Assembly: GCF_015209505.1 (NCBI RefSeq)
Contig: NZ_JADEYC010000007.1
Coordinates: 186,001 to 250,000, forward strand
DNA: 64,000 nt
Reading direction: 5' to 3'
Source of the DNA: Saccharopolyspora montiporae
Lineage (GTDB): Bacteria; Actinomycetota; Actinomycetes; Mycobacteriales; Pseudonocardiaceae
Numbering within the stretch: the stretch's first letter is position 1; every line of letters starts with the position of its first letter. The notes under the pieces were generated by a model that was not told the DNA's origin, did not search any database, and was given only the letters and a program-made list of their open reading frames with translations. Shown here piece after piece: positions 33,589-42,866 of the stretch. The position numbers were made by a program, and so were the translations under genes.

Positions 33589-34211
33589 GCGCGGCCCGCC
33601 GCGGACGAGCACCGCACAGCGGTCGTGGCCTGGTGTGCCGGGCACGGAATGCGCGAATGAGCCGTGGCCACAGCAGATCCCGGTAGCACGACGGGGAAAT
33701 CGGCTGTGCTCACCGACCGGCGCGGATCCCGGACGCGACGACACCGGGACCGCACCACGCAGGCGCGATCCCGGTCCGGCAGCCCGGCGTCGTCGGACGT
33801 CGTGTCGGCGGCGAGGTGGGGCGCCGGCCGACTGCCGCGGGCTTTCCGTAGGACGAATCGTGCGGCGCACCGATCGACGGTGCCGAAGGGACGGTTCGGC
33901 CGGGCTTGTCGACGTCCGGCGAAAGCCGGCCCCGGCCGCACGTTCAGCGTGCACTGGCGATGTCGCCGGACGTTCGACGCGGTCCGGCACACGTGACGTT
34001 CGGTTCCTGTCGTCGTGGGAGCCGACGGGTGCGCACGCCCGCGGGACCCACTCGATCCGGGGATGCGGACGCACAGCGCGCGAGCGGCGGTCCGCACCAC
34101 CTCCGACCGGGGAACGTTCAGGCGAATACGCCGTTGCACCACCGGTTTCCGATCTCCCGCCGGGATCGGGAGCTGGTGCCACGGGGGGTACCGCGCTTGT
34201 AGGCTAGCGGC
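33589..34211. other. intergenic region, nothing recognised
   Basis: About 620 bases. All six frames have long open stretches because of GC content, but they are rich in Arg and Pro, lack ribosome-binding sites and resemble no family. Near the right end TAGGCT at 34200-34205 may be the -10 of a leaderless promoter for the following small frame. Confidence 0.45.
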
Positions 34212-34370
34212 ATGGGCACCGCCAGCGATGAGGTGACCAACCGCTCGGCGGGTGGCGCAGGACCGGCCTCAGGTGCGGCCGACCGGCCCGGTCGGCCGCG
34301 TGTTCGACCGGGGACCACCGGCCGGAGGTGGCGCGGAGCGCCCGGTTGGGGGCCGCGGGCGTGCCGGTGA
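34212..34370 (+). CDS. possible small leaderless protein coupled to GGDEF gene
   Basis: A 52-residue frame starting MGTASDEVTNRSAGG. Its ATG lies 6 bases after TAGGCT, a leaderless-promoter geometry, and its stop overlaps GTG 34367 of the GGDEF gene (GTGA). The product is Arg- and Gly-rich with no known domain. It may serve only to couple translation, or the arrangement may be coincidental. Confidence 0.35.
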   Translation: MGTASDEVTNRSAGGAGPASGAADRPGRPRVRPGTTGRRWRGAPGWGPRACR

Positions 34371-35854
34371 CCGCGTGGGTGCGCCGCGCGCTCGTCTCGA
34401 TGCCGCCCCGGTGGTTGCCGCCCCGGGCGCAGGTGGTGTTCGCGGTGCTGGCGGTGCTGACCGCGGCCAACGCTGCACTGCTGCTCACCGGGTGGTTGAG
34501 CCCGCCCCTGTCGTGGCTGCTGGCCGATCTGCCCGGTCTGGTCAACGCGCTGGCAGCCGCGGGGGTCTTCACCGCCACGAGTCTCGCCCGCCGCGGTGCC
34601 GAGCGGCGGTGGCGGGCGTGCATGGCGTTCGGGCTGGCCGGATGGGCCGCCGGGCAGGCGCTGTGGGTCTGGAGCCGTGGCATCACTGCCAGACCCATGA
34701 CGTTCCCGGACTTGGAAAACCTGCTGTATTGGATGCTGCCGATCGGCGTCTTCGCTGCACTGCTGGTCATCGGGCGCGCCGACCGCGCGGGGACGCGCAG
34801 CTACGACCGGATCACGCCGATCCGGGTCCTGGTCCTGGACGGTCTGATCATCGTCATCGCGCTGTTCCAGTTGACCTGGCACGTCATCACCGACAACGCG
34901 CCCTACCGGGCCGGTTGGGAGATGACGCTGCTGACGATCAGCTACGCCGCGGGCGATCTCGTCCTCATCGTGCTCACCCTGCTCATGGCCGTCGCCCTGC
35001 ACACCATGTGGCGCCCGCGGCTGGCATGGCTGATGGCCGGACTGGCCGCCATCGGGTTCTCCGATGTGCTCTACGCCGACGTCATCGCCTCGCAGCAGCT
35101 GGGCACGCACGTCACCGATTTCGGTTACATGATCGGACCGCTGCTCCTGCTGCCCGCCGCGCTCGCCCCGCCCAAGCCCGGGCCCCGCATGCGCGGGGCA
35201 CCGCTGGTCGTCCTCGTCCTGCCCTACGTCCCGCTGGCCGGCGGGTGCGCGCTATTGGTGCTCGACGCCACCGCCGGCCGGGTGCACGCCGTGGAGATCT
35301 ACCTGCTGGTCGCCGCGGTCACCCTGGTCGTGATCCGCCATCTGACCGCGCTGCAGCAGCTCTACCGCGCGCACCGCTGGCTGTCGCACCGCGCCCTGCA
35401 CGATCCGCTGACCGGCGCGGCGAACCGCACCCTGCTGGCCGAACTGCTCGAAGCGGCGGCCAACGAGGGACCGGTCGCCCAGCCGGGTCTGATCTACGTG
35501 GACCTCAACGAGTTCAAGACCGTCAACGACAGGCTCGGGCATCAAGCCGGGGATGCGCTGCTGCGGGCGGTCACCGATCGGCTGCGGCAGTGCGTGCGCG
35601 GCAACGACACCGTCGCCCGGGTCGGCGGTGACGAGTTCGTGCTGTTGCTGGATCCGGCACCCGCCCGGCCGGACGAGCTGCTGGCGCAGGTCTCCGCAGC
35701 GGTCGAGATCCCCACTGCCGTGCCCGGTGCGCCGGATCCGGTCGTGGTGACCGCCAGCCTCGGCTACCACCCCATCGCACCGGGGCAGCCGTACCGCGAG
35801 GCGCTGGCCGATGCCGATCGCGCCATGTACGCCGACAAGCACCGCGGGCTCTGA
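34367..35854 (+). CDS. membrane GGDEF-domain diguanylate cyclase
   Basis: A 495-residue protein with about nine N-terminal transmembrane helices (residues 20-320) acting as an integral membrane sensor, then a GGDEF domain. The catalytic sequence VGGDEFVLLL is intact, and the domain start HDPLTGAANRTLL and the metal-binding IYVDLNEFKTVND are conserved, so c-di-GMP synthesis is expected. No EAL domain follows. The start is uncertain: GTG 34367 is chosen because of the 4-base overlap with the upstream small frame, but GTG 34361 or 34328 would also be in frame. Confidence 0.88.
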   Translation: MTAWVRRALVSMPPRWLPPRAQVVFAVLAVLTAANAALLLTGWLSPPLSWLLADLPGLVNALAAAGVFTATSLARRGAERRWRACMAFGLAGWAAGQALWVWSRGITARPMTFPDLENLLYWMLPIGVFAALLVIGRADRAGTRSYDRITPIRVLVLDGLIIVIALFQLTWHVITDNAPYRAGWEMTLLTISYAAGDLVLIVLTLLMAVALHTMWRPRLAWLMAGLAAIGFSDVLYADVIASQQLGTHVTDFGYMIGPLLLLPAALAPPKPGPRMRGAPLVVLVLPYVPLAGGCALLVLDATAGRVHAVEIYLLVAAVTLVVIRHLTALQQLYRAHRWLSHRALHDPLTGAANRTLLAELLEAAANEGPVAQPGLIYVDLNEFKTVNDRLGHQAGDALLRAVTDRLRQCVRGNDTVARVGGDEFVLLLDPAPARPDELLAQVSAAVEIPTAVPGAPDPVVVTASLGYHPIAPGQPYREALADADRAMYADKHRGL

Positions 35855-35870
35855 ACCGCCGCACCAGGGA

Positions 35871-36259
35871 TCAGCCGGAGCTGTGCGCGATCTGGATCAG
35901 GTTGCCGCAGGTGTCGTCGAGCACGGCGGTGGTCACCGGGCCCATGCCCACCGGCTCCTGGGTGAAGCAAACTCCGAGCGCACGCAGCCGTTCGTGCTCC
36001 GCGCCGACATCGTCGACGGTGAACGAGGTGAACGGGATGCCGTCGGCGGCGAGCGCTTCCTTGAACGGCTTGGCGGCCGGGTGCGCGTCCGGTTCGAGCA
36101 CGAGTTCGGTGCCGGCGAGATCCTCCGGGGACACCCCGGTGCTCCACCGGTGCCCGCCCAGCGGAACATCGTGCTTGGTCCGGAAGCCGAGGACCCGGTG
36201 TAGAAGCGCAGCGCCCGGTCCTGGTCGTCCACGAGCACGCTGGTCAGGTCGATCCGCAT
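35871..36259 (-). pseudogene. VOC (glyoxalase) family protein, one-base frameshift
   Basis: The gene begins MRIDLTSVLVDDQDRALRFYT and continues in another frame as VLGFRTKHDVPLGGHRW through to QIAHSSG. The break is at the G-run complementary to 36194-36196: one additional G would restore FYTGVLGF and a single 129-residue glyoxalase/bleomycin-resistance-like protein. The total of 389 bases is not a multiple of three. Everything else is intact, so this is either a very recent mutation or a homopolymer sequencing error. The GGDEF gene converges on it. Confidence 0.8.
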
Positions 36260-36483
36260 GGAGCTGTCCTCCCCCGATGCCACCGCTGCACCGCTGATGG
36301 CGCCCACACCACGGGTGAGGCAAGCGGCGATTCGCCCGGCAAACCGGCGGCATCGCGGCCGAATCCGCCGCGGCGGAGGCGCTTTCCGCGGTGACGACAT
36401 CTCCGCGCCAGCCCCCGGTCGCGGTTCGCCGCGGCACGATCCGGCACGTCCTCGTTCGAGGGGCCGGGGCGTACGGTGACGGC

Positions 36484-37866
36484 ATGGCTACTTATAGGAC
36501 CGCGAACCCCACGACGGGCAAGATCGAGCAGGAGTTCCCCGGGCTGGATGACGCGGCCGTCGACGGCGTGCTGAGCCGTTCGCACGGTGCCTTCGCGAGC
36601 TGGCGCGCGGTACCGGCGCAGGAACGCGCGCAGATCCTGAAGCGGGCCGCCGACGCCTACGATGCCCGGCAGGACGAGCTCGCCAGGCTGATCTCGACGG
36701 AGATGGGCAAGCCGCACAAGGAAGCGGCGGGCGAAGTCCAGCTCGCCGGGGCGATCTACCGCTGGTACGGCGAGCACGGCCCGGACCTGCTGCAACCGGA
36801 GGTCCTGGATCCGCAGGGTTCCGACGAGTCGCTCGTGCAGACCGAACCCATCGGCTCGCTCGTCGGAGTCATGCCGTGGAACTACCCCTACTACCAGGTG
36901 GCGCGCTTCGTGGCGCCGAACCTCATGGTGGGCAACACCATCATCCTCAAGCACGCGCCGATCTGCGCGGCCTCGGCGGAAGTCATGGCCGAAATCCTGC
37001 ACGAGGCCGGCGTTCCCGCGGACGCCTACATCAACGTGTTCGCCAGCAACGAGCAGATCGCCACCATGATCGGCGACCCGCGGGTGCAGGGCATCTCGCT
37101 GACCGGCAGTGAACGGGCGGGCGCGTCGGTGGCCACCACCGCGGGCCAGCACTTGAAGAAGGCGGTGCTGGAGCTCGGCGGTTCGGACCCGTTCATCGTG
37201 CTCGATGACGGAGATATCGCCAAGACCGCGAAAACCGCTGCGCGGGCGCGCCTTTCCAACGCAGGCCAGGCCTGCAACTCGCCGAAGCGGATGATCGTGC
37301 CCAACGGCAAGTTCGACGAGTTCTTGTCGACCGTCATCCAGACCTTCGACAACGCCCGTGTCGGCGACCCGAAGGATCCGGACACCCAGGTCGGACCGCT
37401 GTCGTCGATCCCCGCGCGGGACGGGGTGCTGGAACAGATCAACCGCGCCGTCGAACAGGGCGCCACGCTGCACACCGGCGGAACCGTGCCGGACGAGGAC
37501 GGCGCTTTCCTGCGCCCGGCCGTGCTCACCGGGGTCACCGAGGAGATGGACGCCTACTCCGAGGAGATCTTCGGGCCGGTGGCCGTGGTCTACGGGGTCG
37601 ACACCACGGACGAGGCCGTCGAACTGGCCAACGACGTGAGCTTCGGGCTCAGCGGCTCGGTGTGGGGAAGCGACATCGACCGCGCGCAGCACATCGCCGA
37701 CCGGCTCGACGTCGGTATGGCCTACGTCAACGAGCACGGCACCACGCTGCCCGGACTCCCGTTCGGCGGGGTGAAGCGCTCCGGGTTCGGCCGCGAGCTC
37801 GGCCGCTGGGGCATGGGCGAGTTCATCAACACCCGCCTGCGCCGCACCTCCAGCACCAAGAAGTAG
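36484..37866 (+). CDS. NAD(P)-dependent succinate-semialdehyde dehydrogenase-like aldehyde dehydrogenase
   Basis: A 460-residue aldehyde dehydrogenase. Family motifs: VMPWNYPYYQ, LTGSERAG, catalytic Glu in LELGGSDPF (about 227) and catalytic Cys in NAGQACNSPKRM (about 260). Length and sequence are like mycobacterial GabD1, which oxidises succinic semialdehyde to succinate in the GABA shunt. The ATG at 36484 has no ribosome-binding site, but TACGGT lies 6 bases upstream, so the transcript is probably leaderless. Monocistronic with a strong terminator. Confidence 0.88.
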   Translation: MATYRTANPTTGKIEQEFPGLDDAAVDGVLSRSHGAFASWRAVPAQERAQILKRAADAYDARQDELARLISTEMGKPHKEAAGEVQLAGAIYRWYGEHGPDLLQPEVLDPQGSDESLVQTEPIGSLVGVMPWNYPYYQVARFVAPNLMVGNTIILKHAPICAASAEVMAEILHEAGVPADAYINVFASNEQIATMIGDPRVQGISLTGSERAGASVATTAGQHLKKAVLELGGSDPFIVLDDGDIAKTAKTAARARLSNAGQACNSPKRMIVPNGKFDEFLSTVIQTFDNARVGDPKDPDTQVGPLSSIPARDGVLEQINRAVEQGATLHTGGTVPDEDGAFLRPAVLTGVTEEMDAYSEEIFGPVAVVYGVDTTDEAVELANDVSFGLSGSVWGSDIDRAQHIADRLDVGMAYVNEHGTTLPGLPFGGVKRSGFGRELGRWGMGEFINTRLRRTSSTKK

Positions 37867-37873
37867 CCGGACT

Positions 37874-37915
37874 CCGCACCGGCGGGTAGGTCCGAGGATC
37901 GCCCCGCCGGTGCGG
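37874..37915 (+). terminator. terminator after the aldehyde dehydrogenase gene
   Basis: Perfect 13-bp arms CCGCACCGGCGGG and CCCGCCGGTGCGG around a 16-base loop, starting 8 bases after the stop codon. Confidence 0.75.
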
Positions 37916-38110
37916 TGGAAACCGTTCGCCGACACCGCGATCCACCCGCTATGACACGACTTCACTGGGCAGCGCGGTCGTTCGGGCGGTGGCATCCCGC
38001 GATCCGACCGGCACGGTTCGCGAAGTCCTCGAAACCCGCCGCAGTCCGGGTTTGCACGTCCGTCGAGCCGGGTAGGTCAGGAGGGCAGCTGATCGCGTCG
38101 TGAGGAGAAC

Positions 38111-38269
38111 ATGGTCACCCACGTCTTCGTGAGCCACCGCGGGATTCCCACCCACCCGGCCGGGCAGGCACCCCCGGCACCGGCCGCTGACCGGACGGGT
38201 TCCGCACGCGCCAGGACCGGGCACCGGTCGGCAGGAGCACCCGCTCGGCCGGTCCGAGCCGGGCGGTGA
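38111..38269 (+). CDS. possible small protein directly upstream of phospholipase D gene
   Basis: A 52-residue frame starting MVTHVFVSHRGIPTHP, with a strong ribosome-binding site (GAGGAG just before the ATG). Its TGA is immediately followed by the GTG used for the phospholipase D gene, which lacks a site of its own. It may provide translational coupling. No domain is recognised; the second half is Arg- and Pro-rich and could be non-functional. Confidence 0.4.
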   Translation: MVTHVFVSHRGIPTHPAGQAPPAPAADRTGSARARTGHRSAGAPARPVRAGR

Positions 38270-39904
38270 GTGACGGTCGTGCTGGGGATTCCGCCCGGCA
38301 GGCAGCCGGACGATGGCTCATCCATGCCGCCCCCGGAGAGCGAACCGGCGCACTGGTTTTCGGCACCCGATGGACGCGATAACCCCGCTACCGATCTCGA
38401 CCAGCGACATCCGGCCGGCATCTCGTGGTCGACGGGCAATAGCGCGCATCCGCTCATCGACGGGACCGAACTCTTCGACAGCCTGGTAGCCGAGCTGGAC
38501 GCCGTCCGATCCGGAGATCGCATCTTCTTCTCCGCGTGGGTCGGCGTCCAGGACAAGGACCTCGACGAAGCGGGACACACGCTGGGTGGACTGCTGTTCC
38601 GCGCCTTGGGGATCGGCGCCTCGGTGCACGCGCTGTTCTGGTGGCCGTTCCTGACCTTGCACCGGGGCCACGTTCCGCCGAACAGGCGGTTCGTCACCGC
38701 GCTGCGGCGCAGGGGCGGTGCGGCGCTGCTCGATCAGCGGGTGCGACCGATCGGGTGTCACCACCAGAAGTTCCTGGTGATCCGCCGTCCGGAACGGCCG
38801 AGCAACGACATCGCCTTCGTCGGTGGTATCGATCCGTGCCCGAGCCGCCGCGACGACGACCGGCATCGCGGCGATCCCGATGCGCAGGACTCGATGGACG
38901 ACCGCTACGGGGTGCGGCCGGCCTGGCACGACGCCCACCTGCAGGTGCGCGGTCCGGCGGTGGACGATGTCGAGCACTGCTTCCGCGAACGGTGGGCCGA
39001 CGCGACGGCGCCGGGCCGTGGGCCGATCCTGCGGGCGCGCCGCTCGCTGACCTCGCGGCGGGCTGATCAGCTGCCCGCCCGGCTACCACCGCCGCCCCGG
39101 TGCGGACCGCACGCGGTGCAGCTGTTGCGCACGTACCCGGCCAAGCGGCCGCCCTTCCCGTTCGCACCGCACGGCGAGCGCAGCGTCGCCCGCGGGTACC
39201 TGAAGGCCCTACGCAACGCCCGTCGACTCGTGTACGTGGAGGACCAGTTCCTGTGGTCGCCCGTCGTGGCCGAGGCGTTCGCGGCGGCACTGCGCCGTGA
39301 ACCGGAGCTGCGCCTGGTCGCCGTCGTGCCCCGTTTGCCCGAGCAGGGCAGCTTCCTGGAAACCACCACCTACAACGCCGCCCACCGGGAGGCGATGGAC
39401 CTCCTGCGTGCCGCGGGCGAGGATCGGGTCGACATCTACGACCTGGAGAACACGGCCGGACTGCCGATCTACCTGCACTCCAAGCTGTGCGTCGTCGACG
39501 ACCACTGGGCACTCGTCGGCTCGGCCAACCTGAACCGCCGCTCGTGGTCGTACGATTCCGAACTCGCCGCCGCGGTCGTCGACGACGGCTCCGACGCGGG
39601 AAGTCCCGCCTTTGCCCGGGCCCTCCGGCTGCGCCTGTGGCGGGAACACCTGGGCCGGGAACCCGGCAACACCGCGGACCTCGCCGACGTCACCGAGGGC
39701 GCCCACGTCCTGCGCCGTGCCGCCGCCGACCTCGACCGCTGGCACGAACACGGCCGGGTGTCGCCTCGCCCGTCCGGACATCTCCGCGCGCACACCCGTC
39801 CCGCGGTATCGCCGCTGACCCAGGCGTGGGCAGGACCCGTCCGCCGAACCGTGATCGACCCGGACGGACGGCCGGCCCCGCTGCGCCGAGCGGGCCGGTG
39901 GTGA
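38270..39904 (+). CDS. phospholipase D-like protein
   Basis: A 544-residue PLD-superfamily protein with two HKD motifs: HHQKFLVI (about residue 164) and HSKLCVVDDHWALVGSANLN (about 403). The second is complete; the first keeps His and Lys but its Asp is less clear. Such enzymes hydrolyse phosphodiesters or make cardiolipin-like lipids. No signal peptide or membrane segment is obvious, so it is probably cytoplasmic or peripheral. The start is uncertain between GTG 38270 and ATG 38324. It converges on the MmyB-like regulator gene. Confidence 0.85.
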   Translation: MTVVLGIPPGRQPDDGSSMPPPESEPAHWFSAPDGRDNPATDLDQRHPAGISWSTGNSAHPLIDGTELFDSLVAELDAVRSGDRIFFSAWVGVQDKDLDEAGHTLGGLLFRALGIGASVHALFWWPFLTLHRGHVPPNRRFVTALRRRGGAALLDQRVRPIGCHHQKFLVIRRPERPSNDIAFVGGIDPCPSRRDDDRHRGDPDAQDSMDDRYGVRPAWHDAHLQVRGPAVDDVEHCFRERWADATAPGRGPILRARRSLTSRRADQLPARLPPPPRCGPHAVQLLRTYPAKRPPFPFAPHGERSVARGYLKALRNARRLVYVEDQFLWSPVVAEAFAAALRREPELRLVAVVPRLPEQGSFLETTTYNAAHREAMDLLRAAGEDRVDIYDLENTAGLPIYLHSKLCVVDDHWALVGSANLNRRSWSYDSELAAAVVDDGSDAGSPAFARALRLRLWREHLGREPGNTADLADVTEGAHVLRRAAADLDRWHEHGRVSPRPSGHLRAHTRPAVSPLTQAWAGPVRRTVIDPDGRPAPLRRAGRW

Positions 39905-39985
39905 CGACTGCCCCGAAAGTCCCGCGTCCGTCCTCGTCGGATTGGGGCGAGCCGACACCGACCGCGCCCCGTCCCGGGACGGTGC

Positions 39986-40864
39986 TCAGGACCGCGGTTC
40001 GTCAGCGGTGTCGGGCTGACCCTGCTCGGCCGCCCAGGACGCCAGGATGCGCAGCCGGTCATGCGCCGGGGTGCCCGGTTCGGCGGACCAGGTGATCAGC
40101 TGCTGGTCCGGGTCGGTAGCGCTGGTCAGCGTGTCCCAGTCGAGGGTGAGGTCGCCGACGACCGGGTGGTGCAGCGTCTTGGTGCCGATCCGCTGGTTGG
40201 CCACGTGGTGCGCGGCCCACCACTGCCGGAAGTCGGCATCGCGCACGGACAGCTCGCCGACGAGTTCGGCCAGCTGCGGATCGTCGGGACACCGCGCCGC
40301 TTCCCGGCGCAGCAGCGCCACGCAGGTGTGCGCGACGGTCTCCCAGTCCGCGTAGAGCCGACGCATCGCGGGGTCGGTGAACAGCAGGCGCACGTAGTTG
40401 CGGTTCCGCGCCGGGATCTGCCCGAAGTCGGTCACCAGGGCCGCGGCCAGCGGGTTCCACGCCAGGACGTCCATCCGACGCCCCAGCACGAAGGCCGGGG
40501 TGAACCGCAGGTCGTCGAGCAGGCGCTGCAGCGGCACGCGCACGGTCTGCCGGGTGCGCCGCCGCGGCCGCACGGCCTCCTTGCCCGCCAGCTCGGAGAG
40601 GTAGTCGCGCTGGTCGTCGTCGAGGTGCAGCACGCGGGCCAGCGCACCGAGCACGGAGGCCGAGGCCGCGATGCGGCCCTGCTCCAGGCGCGTGTAGTAG
40701 TCGGTGCTGATCGCGGCGAGCTGGGCGACCTCTTCGCGGCGCAGGCCGGGCACCCGGCGGACCGCCCCGGTGTCCGGCAGGCCCACCTGGTGCGGGCCCA
40801 GCTCGGCGCGGCGGGCCTTGAGGAACTCACCGAGCTCGCTGCGCGGGGACTTGCTGCTGCTCAT
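39986..40864 (-). CDS. XRE family regulator with MmyB-like ligand domain
   Basis: A 292-residue regulator. It has an N-terminal XRE helix-turn-helix (GLRREEVAQLAAISTDYYTRLEQG) followed by the MmyB-like ligand-binding domain, recognisable by TPAFVLGRRMDVLAWNPLA, RNYVRLLFTDPAMR and DDPQLAELVGELSVRDADFR. This domain binds fatty-acid-like ligands in characterised homologues. The ATG at 40864 follows GGGGAG. It is the second gene of an operon with a hydrolase gene 54 bases upstream and probably regulates it. Confidence 0.9.
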   Translation of the reverse strand: MSSSKSPRSELGEFLKARRAELGPHQVGLPDTGAVRRVPGLRREEVAQLAAISTDYYTRLEQGRIAASASVLGALARVLHLDDDQRDYLSELAGKEAVRPRRRTRQTVRVPLQRLLDDLRFTPAFVLGRRMDVLAWNPLAAALVTDFGQIPARNRNYVRLLFTDPAMRRLYADWETVAHTCVALLRREAARCPDDPQLAELVGELSVRDADFRQWWAAHHVANQRIGTKTLHHPVVGDLTLDWDTLTSATDPDQQLITWSAEPGTPAHDRLRILASWAAEQGQPDTADEPRS

Positions 40865-40918
40865 CCCCCACAACTCCCCTCTCCACCGAGGCGCGGACGC
40901 CTTACCGCGACCATTCTC

Positions 40919-41815
40919 TCACCGGGCGGCCAGGTGCCTGCCGAAGAACTCCGCCAGCTTGCCGACCGCCTCGGCGACGGGTTCGTCCCGGTCGTACAGG
41001 TCGACGTGCCCGGCGCCGTCGACGAGGTGCAGCTCGGCGGTCTCCCCGGCGTTGGCCACGGCGCGGCGGCTGTGCGCCAGGGTGGCGGCCTCGCTGCCCG
41101 CGATCATCAACAGCGGCCGCGGTGCGATCTTGTGCGCCTCGGCGTAGGAGTCGTACTGGTCCAGGGCGTCGGCGCTGCGCGCGACCCACCGGTTCGTCGA
41201 GCGCGGGTGGTAGCCGCGCGGCGTCTTGTAGTACTCGTGGAAGTCCCGCACCAGCGCGGGCGTCGCGTCATCGACCTCGTCGGGCACGGCGCTGACCAGC
41301 GTGGCCGGTTTGCCCGCCGCTTCGTCGCTGCGCAGCTGCCCGGCCCGGGCCACCAGCGCGCGCCAGCCCTGCGGGTCGGCGTCGCGGAAGAACCCGGGCA
41401 CGTCGGCTCCGCTGACCCCGGCCACGGCTTTCATCCGGTGGTCGGTCTGCGCGGCGAACGGCACGTACCCGCCGGATCCGCAGATGCCGAGCACCCCGAT
41501 CCGTTCCGGATCGACCTCATCGCGGGTGGTCAGGTACGACACCGCGGCCCGGAAGTCCTCGGCGCGCTGGAACGGATCCTCCAGCCCGTGCGGTTCGCCT
41601 TCGCTCTCCCCCTGGTAGGCGGCGTCGAACGTCAGCGCGATGAAGCCCAGTTCGGCCAGCCGCTGGGCGTACTGCGCGGCGGACTGCTCCTTGACCGCTG
41701 TCGTCTGGTGGCCGATCACCACGGCCGGACCGGGCTCCCCGGCTGCGCGTTCCGGGATGTAGATCCGGCCGGCCAGCGCCAAGCCGCTGCTCGGGAAGCG
41801 CACATCGGTCTGCAT
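40919..41815 (-). CDS. alpha/beta hydrolase (YcjY/dienelactone hydrolase-like)
   Basis: A 298-residue alpha/beta hydrolase. Conserved blocks: AVVIGHQTTAVKEQSAAQYA, FDAAYQGESEGEPHGLEDP, the nucleophile region GICGSGGYVPF (Ser likely) and catalytic His in VDGAGHVDLYD. Such proteins are often encoded beside MmyB-type regulators in actinomycetes. The ATG at 41815 is chosen because GGAG lies 6 bases upstream; an ATG two codons earlier touches that site. The substrate is unknown. Confidence 0.85.
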   Translation of the reverse strand: MQTDVRFPSSGLALAGRIYIPERAAGEPGPAVVIGHQTTAVKEQSAAQYAQRLAELGFIALTFDAAYQGESEGEPHGLEDPFQRAEDFRAAVSYLTTRDEVDPERIGVLGICGSGGYVPFAAQTDHRMKAVAGVSGADVPGFFRDADPQGWRALVARAGQLRSDEAAGKPATLVSAVPDEVDDATPALVRDFHEYYKTPRGYHPRSTNRWVARSADALDQYDSYAEAHKIAPRPLLMIAGSEAATLAHSRRAVANAGETAELHLVDGAGHVDLYDRDEPVAEAVGKLAEFFGRHLAAR

Positions 41816-42060
41816 GTTCATCTCCGCGGGTGTGCTGCGTCGTCGTTCAGGGCGGGCTTCGACCCCGCCCCACGAACCCACTCTGCGAGCCGAGCACCCC
41901 GACGAGAAGGGACGAACACATCCTGGGAGGAAACGGTCCTCCCCAGCGGAGGTCCGCAACGCCCCACGACGGACGGGTTCGGGGGACGCAGCTACCTCGA
42001 TGCCCGATACCGCTGCGCGGATCGCCGGGAGTACCGGTGGCTGTGACGTAACCTCGCGCC

Positions 42061-42216
42061 GTGGACGTGCATGACGACTTCATCGCGGATTTCAGTTCTC
42101 GACACGGCATCACACTGGACTGGGTATACGAGGCAAAGATGATGTACGGCCTGGTCGAACGGATCGCCTCCGGCACGTTCACGCGCGGGTCCGTGGTCGT
42201 CGCCGTGCTGAGCTGA
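42061..42216 (+). pseudogene. C-terminal fragment of ACC deaminase/D-cysteine desulfhydrase family enzyme
   Basis: A 51-codon frame reading MDVHDDFIADFSSRHGITLD, then WVYEAKMMYGLVERIASGTF and RGSVVVAVLS. The pattern GIxLDxVYxxKxMxGLxxxI is the C-terminal region of PLP-dependent ACC deaminases and D-cysteine desulfhydrases (normally about 300 residues). No frame upstream holds the missing N-terminal part with the PLP lysine. TAACCT lies 6 bases before the GTG, so a short transcript is conceivable, but the product cannot be a full enzyme. Confidence 0.6.
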
Positions 42217-42866
42217 ACCCACCTGCGCCACCTCGGTCCCCGTCTTCGATCGGGCACGCAGCTCGGCTGATAGCTGCCGTTGTTCCTGCCGCACACTGCG
42301 GATCGCGGTTGGCCTGCGGTTGTGTTGTCGTGCGAGACCGCACGTCGTCCCGGGTCCGGCGGTTGTTTCCTCCGATTCCCCGCTCGACCCCTCCCCCGGT
42401 CTCGCGCGACCGGACCGAGCAGTTGCCCGTAGGGCGATGGCCCCACTGGAGCCTTCCCTTGGCGAATCCACCGCTCACCACGTTCCAGAAGGGCAACGAT
42501 GCCGTCATCCACCAGGTCCGAAACGCCGCATATCGCCGCTATCAGGCGCGGCGCTCGACGCGGCCGGATTTCCCGTCCGGCGCAGCGGCGTTCCGCAGTG
42601 CGCAGGCAACGAGTGTGTCCGGGCACCGCGCTACGGGTGGTTGTCGGAACCTACAACCGGGCCCCGCTCGGGCCGGGCGGTTTTCGGGTTTTCCGCCGCT
42701 AGCCGCGGTGCGCACCGCGGGGGTCTACTGACGGCCACCTGTCCGGCCGGTCCGGACCACGCCGCGGGAACCCGCTGCCGACGTGGTGACGGTCCGCCCC
42801 GGACAGCACGACACCGCTCCCCGGGATCGCGCCGGTGCGAGCGAGCGTTGCGAGCCGGGAGGGGCC
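42217..42866. other. intergenic region, nothing recognised
   Basis: About 650 bases, less GC-rich in parts than the genes around it. A 67-codon frame at 42499-42702 (MPSSTRSETPHIAAIRRG) has a weak ribosome-binding site but poor codon bias and is not called. The right end supplies GGGAGG for the deaminase start. Confidence 0.45.

Noticed and set aside
42499..42702. A small Arg-rich protein starting MPSSTRSETP
   Set aside because: Third codon positions are not G/C-biased as in true genes here, the product is unlike any family, and the ribosome-binding site is weak.
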